From NCBI GenBank assembly GCA_002295885.1, contig DBGM01000045.1, forward strand, positions 95,400 to 159,399: DNA of 64,000 nucleotides, written 5' to 3'. A model generated the notes under the pieces. The model did not search any database and was not told the origin of the DNA. It worked only from the letters and a program-made list of their open reading frames with translations. The DNA comes from Phycisphaerales bacterium UBA854. Lineage in GTDB: Bacteria; Planctomycetota; Phycisphaerae; Phycisphaerales; SM1A02. A program made the position numbers and the translations under genes. Positions 63,096 to 64,000 of the stretch are shown here, piece by piece (the stretch's first letter is position 1; each line of letters opens with the position of its first letter).

Positions 63096-64000
63096 AGAAT
63101 TCCGCCAAGTACGCCAAGAAACTGAATACGCTGGTCAAGAAGCTCGGCGCAGCCAAGCCGAAGCGCGAGCCCGAGTCGGACGACTACCTCGGCGTGCTCA
63201 TCTACTCGTTCATGCTGTGGGAATCCACCAGTTCCAAGGCCGGAACCGCGTACGGGAAGCTCCAGTCCGCGATCGAGGACTACAACGAACTTCGAGTCAG
63301 CATGCCCGAAGAGATCGTGGCCTGGATGGGCGATTCGTCCGATCAGGCGGACGAGCGGGCCCGCCGGCTCCGGGCAACGCTGAATGCGATCTACCTGCGG
63401 GAGCATGATGTCGTTCTGGCTCCGGTTGGTCAGTTGAAGAAGGCTGAGATCCGTGAGTACATCGAATCGCTCGACGGAATCGTTCCGTTCGTGTCGGCTC
63501 GCGTGCTCGCCGTCTGCTTCAGTATTCACGCCGTTCCCGCCGACAGTCAGTTGGTTGATCTGCTGGTCGAGTCGGATGCGATCGAGCCGGGCACGTCGCC
63601 CGACGAGGCCTCCCGCTGGATGGCGAGACAGATCCCGTCCGATCAGGGGGACGTCGCCGTCTCCAAGCTGCAGGGTTGGGTGGATTCCGAATCGCGACGA
63701 ATCGTCCAGGGGCGTCAACGCCGTGAAAAGGCGGAGCAGAAGCAGGCCGAGCAGCGCATGAAGGACCGTCGGAAGGAGCGCGCAGCCGATGCCAAGCAGC
63801 GTCGGGCCGAGCGGGAGGAAGCGGCCCGCAAGCGTGCGGCCAAGGCCGCGGCCAAGGCCGAGGCGGCCCGCAAGGCCGAAGAGCGCAAGGCCGCCAAGCT
63901 GAAGGAGGCTGAGCAGGCCGCCAAGGAGAAGGCCAAAAAGAAGGCGGCCAAGAAGAAGACGGCCAAGAAGAAGACGGCCAAGAAGAAGACGACCAAGAAG
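63092..64000 (+). CDS. Helix-hairpin-helix protein with a lysine-rich repeat tail, cut by the window end
   Basis: At least 303 residues, open at the window edge. GTG at 63092 overlaps the rbfA stop. The first 220 residues contain a domain like the HhH-GPD DNA glycosylases/endonuclease III (LKKAEIREYIESLDGIVPFVSARVLAVCF, then VPADSQLVDLL where the glycosylases have VDTHV). The Lys of the glycosylase hairpin and an iron-sulfur Cys cluster are not seen. From about residue 225 the sequence is Arg/Lys/Ala-rich, ending in a repeated AKKKT unit that resembles histone H1 tails. It could be a DNA-binding or glycosylase-like protein. Confidence 0.75.
   Translation, partial: MKNSAKYAKKLNTLVKKLGAAKPKREPESDDYLGVLIYSFMLWESTSSKAGTAYGKLQSAIEDYNELRVSMPEEIVAWMGDSSDQADERARRLRATLNAIYLREHDVVLAPVGQLKKAEIREYIESLDGIVPFVSARVLAVCFSIHAVPADSQLVDLLVESDAIEPGTSPDEASRWMARQIPSDQGDVAVSKLQGWVDSESRRIVQGRQRREKAEQKQAEQRMKDRRKERAADAKQRRAEREEAARKRAAKAAAKAEAARKAEERKAAKLKEAEQAAKEKAKKKAAKKKTAKKKTAKKKTTKK
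63947..64000 (+). repeat. 15-bp tandem repeat encoding AKKKT
   Basis: GCCAAGAAGAAGACG is repeated three times exactly (63947-63961, 63962-63976, 63977-63991), then ACCAAGAAG up to the edge of the window. It lies in frame in the HhH gene and may run on beyond the end. Confidence 0.85.

Overview
The window looks like a chromosomal segment of a high-GC, diderm, flagellated bacterium, most likely a planctomycete of the Phycisphaerae type. This is inferred from the genes, not from a marker-gene search. The evidence is a lipid A and envelope gene set (LpxI-like, LpxL-like, LolC/D-like, TonB/ExbD), a type II prepilin-like protein with a planctomycete-style H-x9-DG-like C-terminus, a dispersed ATP synthase operon, many ECF sigma/anti-sigma pairs, and house-keeping genes that sit singly instead of in the usual operons. 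No mobile element, CRISPR array, rRNA or tRNA was recognised. The DNA is densely packed, with many 4-bp ATGA stop/start overlaps.

Layout. 1-5.4 kb: a secreted AMMECR1-like protein cut by the window edge, a possible 28-residue membrane peptide, ribosomal protein S1, an MFS transporter and a HIT protein. 5.5-10 kb: an ABC-F ATPase, an ECF sigma/anti-sigma pair and a prepilin-like protein. 10-13.8 kb: an operon of a CysQ-type phosphatase, an SLC13 permease and a membrane-anchored EEP-family protein. 13.9-19.6 kb: the ATP synthase genes in the order atpZ-like, atpI-like, a, c, b, delta, SIMPL protein, alpha, ending without gamma, beta or epsilon. 19.7-23 kb: a lone NuoI, a lipoprotein, an HU protein with a long leader, and DnaB. 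23-29 kb: a cation/Ca2+ exchanger, a second ECF sigma cassette, half of an oligopeptide ABC transporter and an internally duplicated SseB-like protein. 29-32.2 kb (minus strand): a coiled-coil envelope protein with a BRCT-like end, an acyltransferase, a response regulator and a small unknown. 32.4-39.3 kb: lysine 6-aminotransferase, a FIST protein, a squalene-hopene-cyclase-like protein, an RluA-type synthase, a TolB-like protein and a lipoprotein. 39.3-50.2 kb: ClpC, a degenerate peptidase-like protein, LolD/LolC-like, NnrE, a family 2 glycosyltransferase, SurE, TonB/ExbD and a STAS protein. 50.2-57 kb (minus strand): GyrA, a TlyA-like methyltransferase, LpxI-like, a LOG-family protein and DsbD. 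57-64 kb: a lone FliM, then nusA-infB-rbfA and a HhH protein with a lysine-rich repeat tail that runs off the window.

Most genes serve core information processing, energy conversion and envelope building. The least expected features are: the SIMPL gene inside the ATP synthase operon and the early end of that operon; the leaders of nusA and HU, which share a short sequence and hold possible leader peptides; the BRCT-like envelope coiled-coil protein; a divergent terpene cyclase; and several proteins that keep a family fold but have lost expected catalytic residues or domains. I saw no single large undescribed system.
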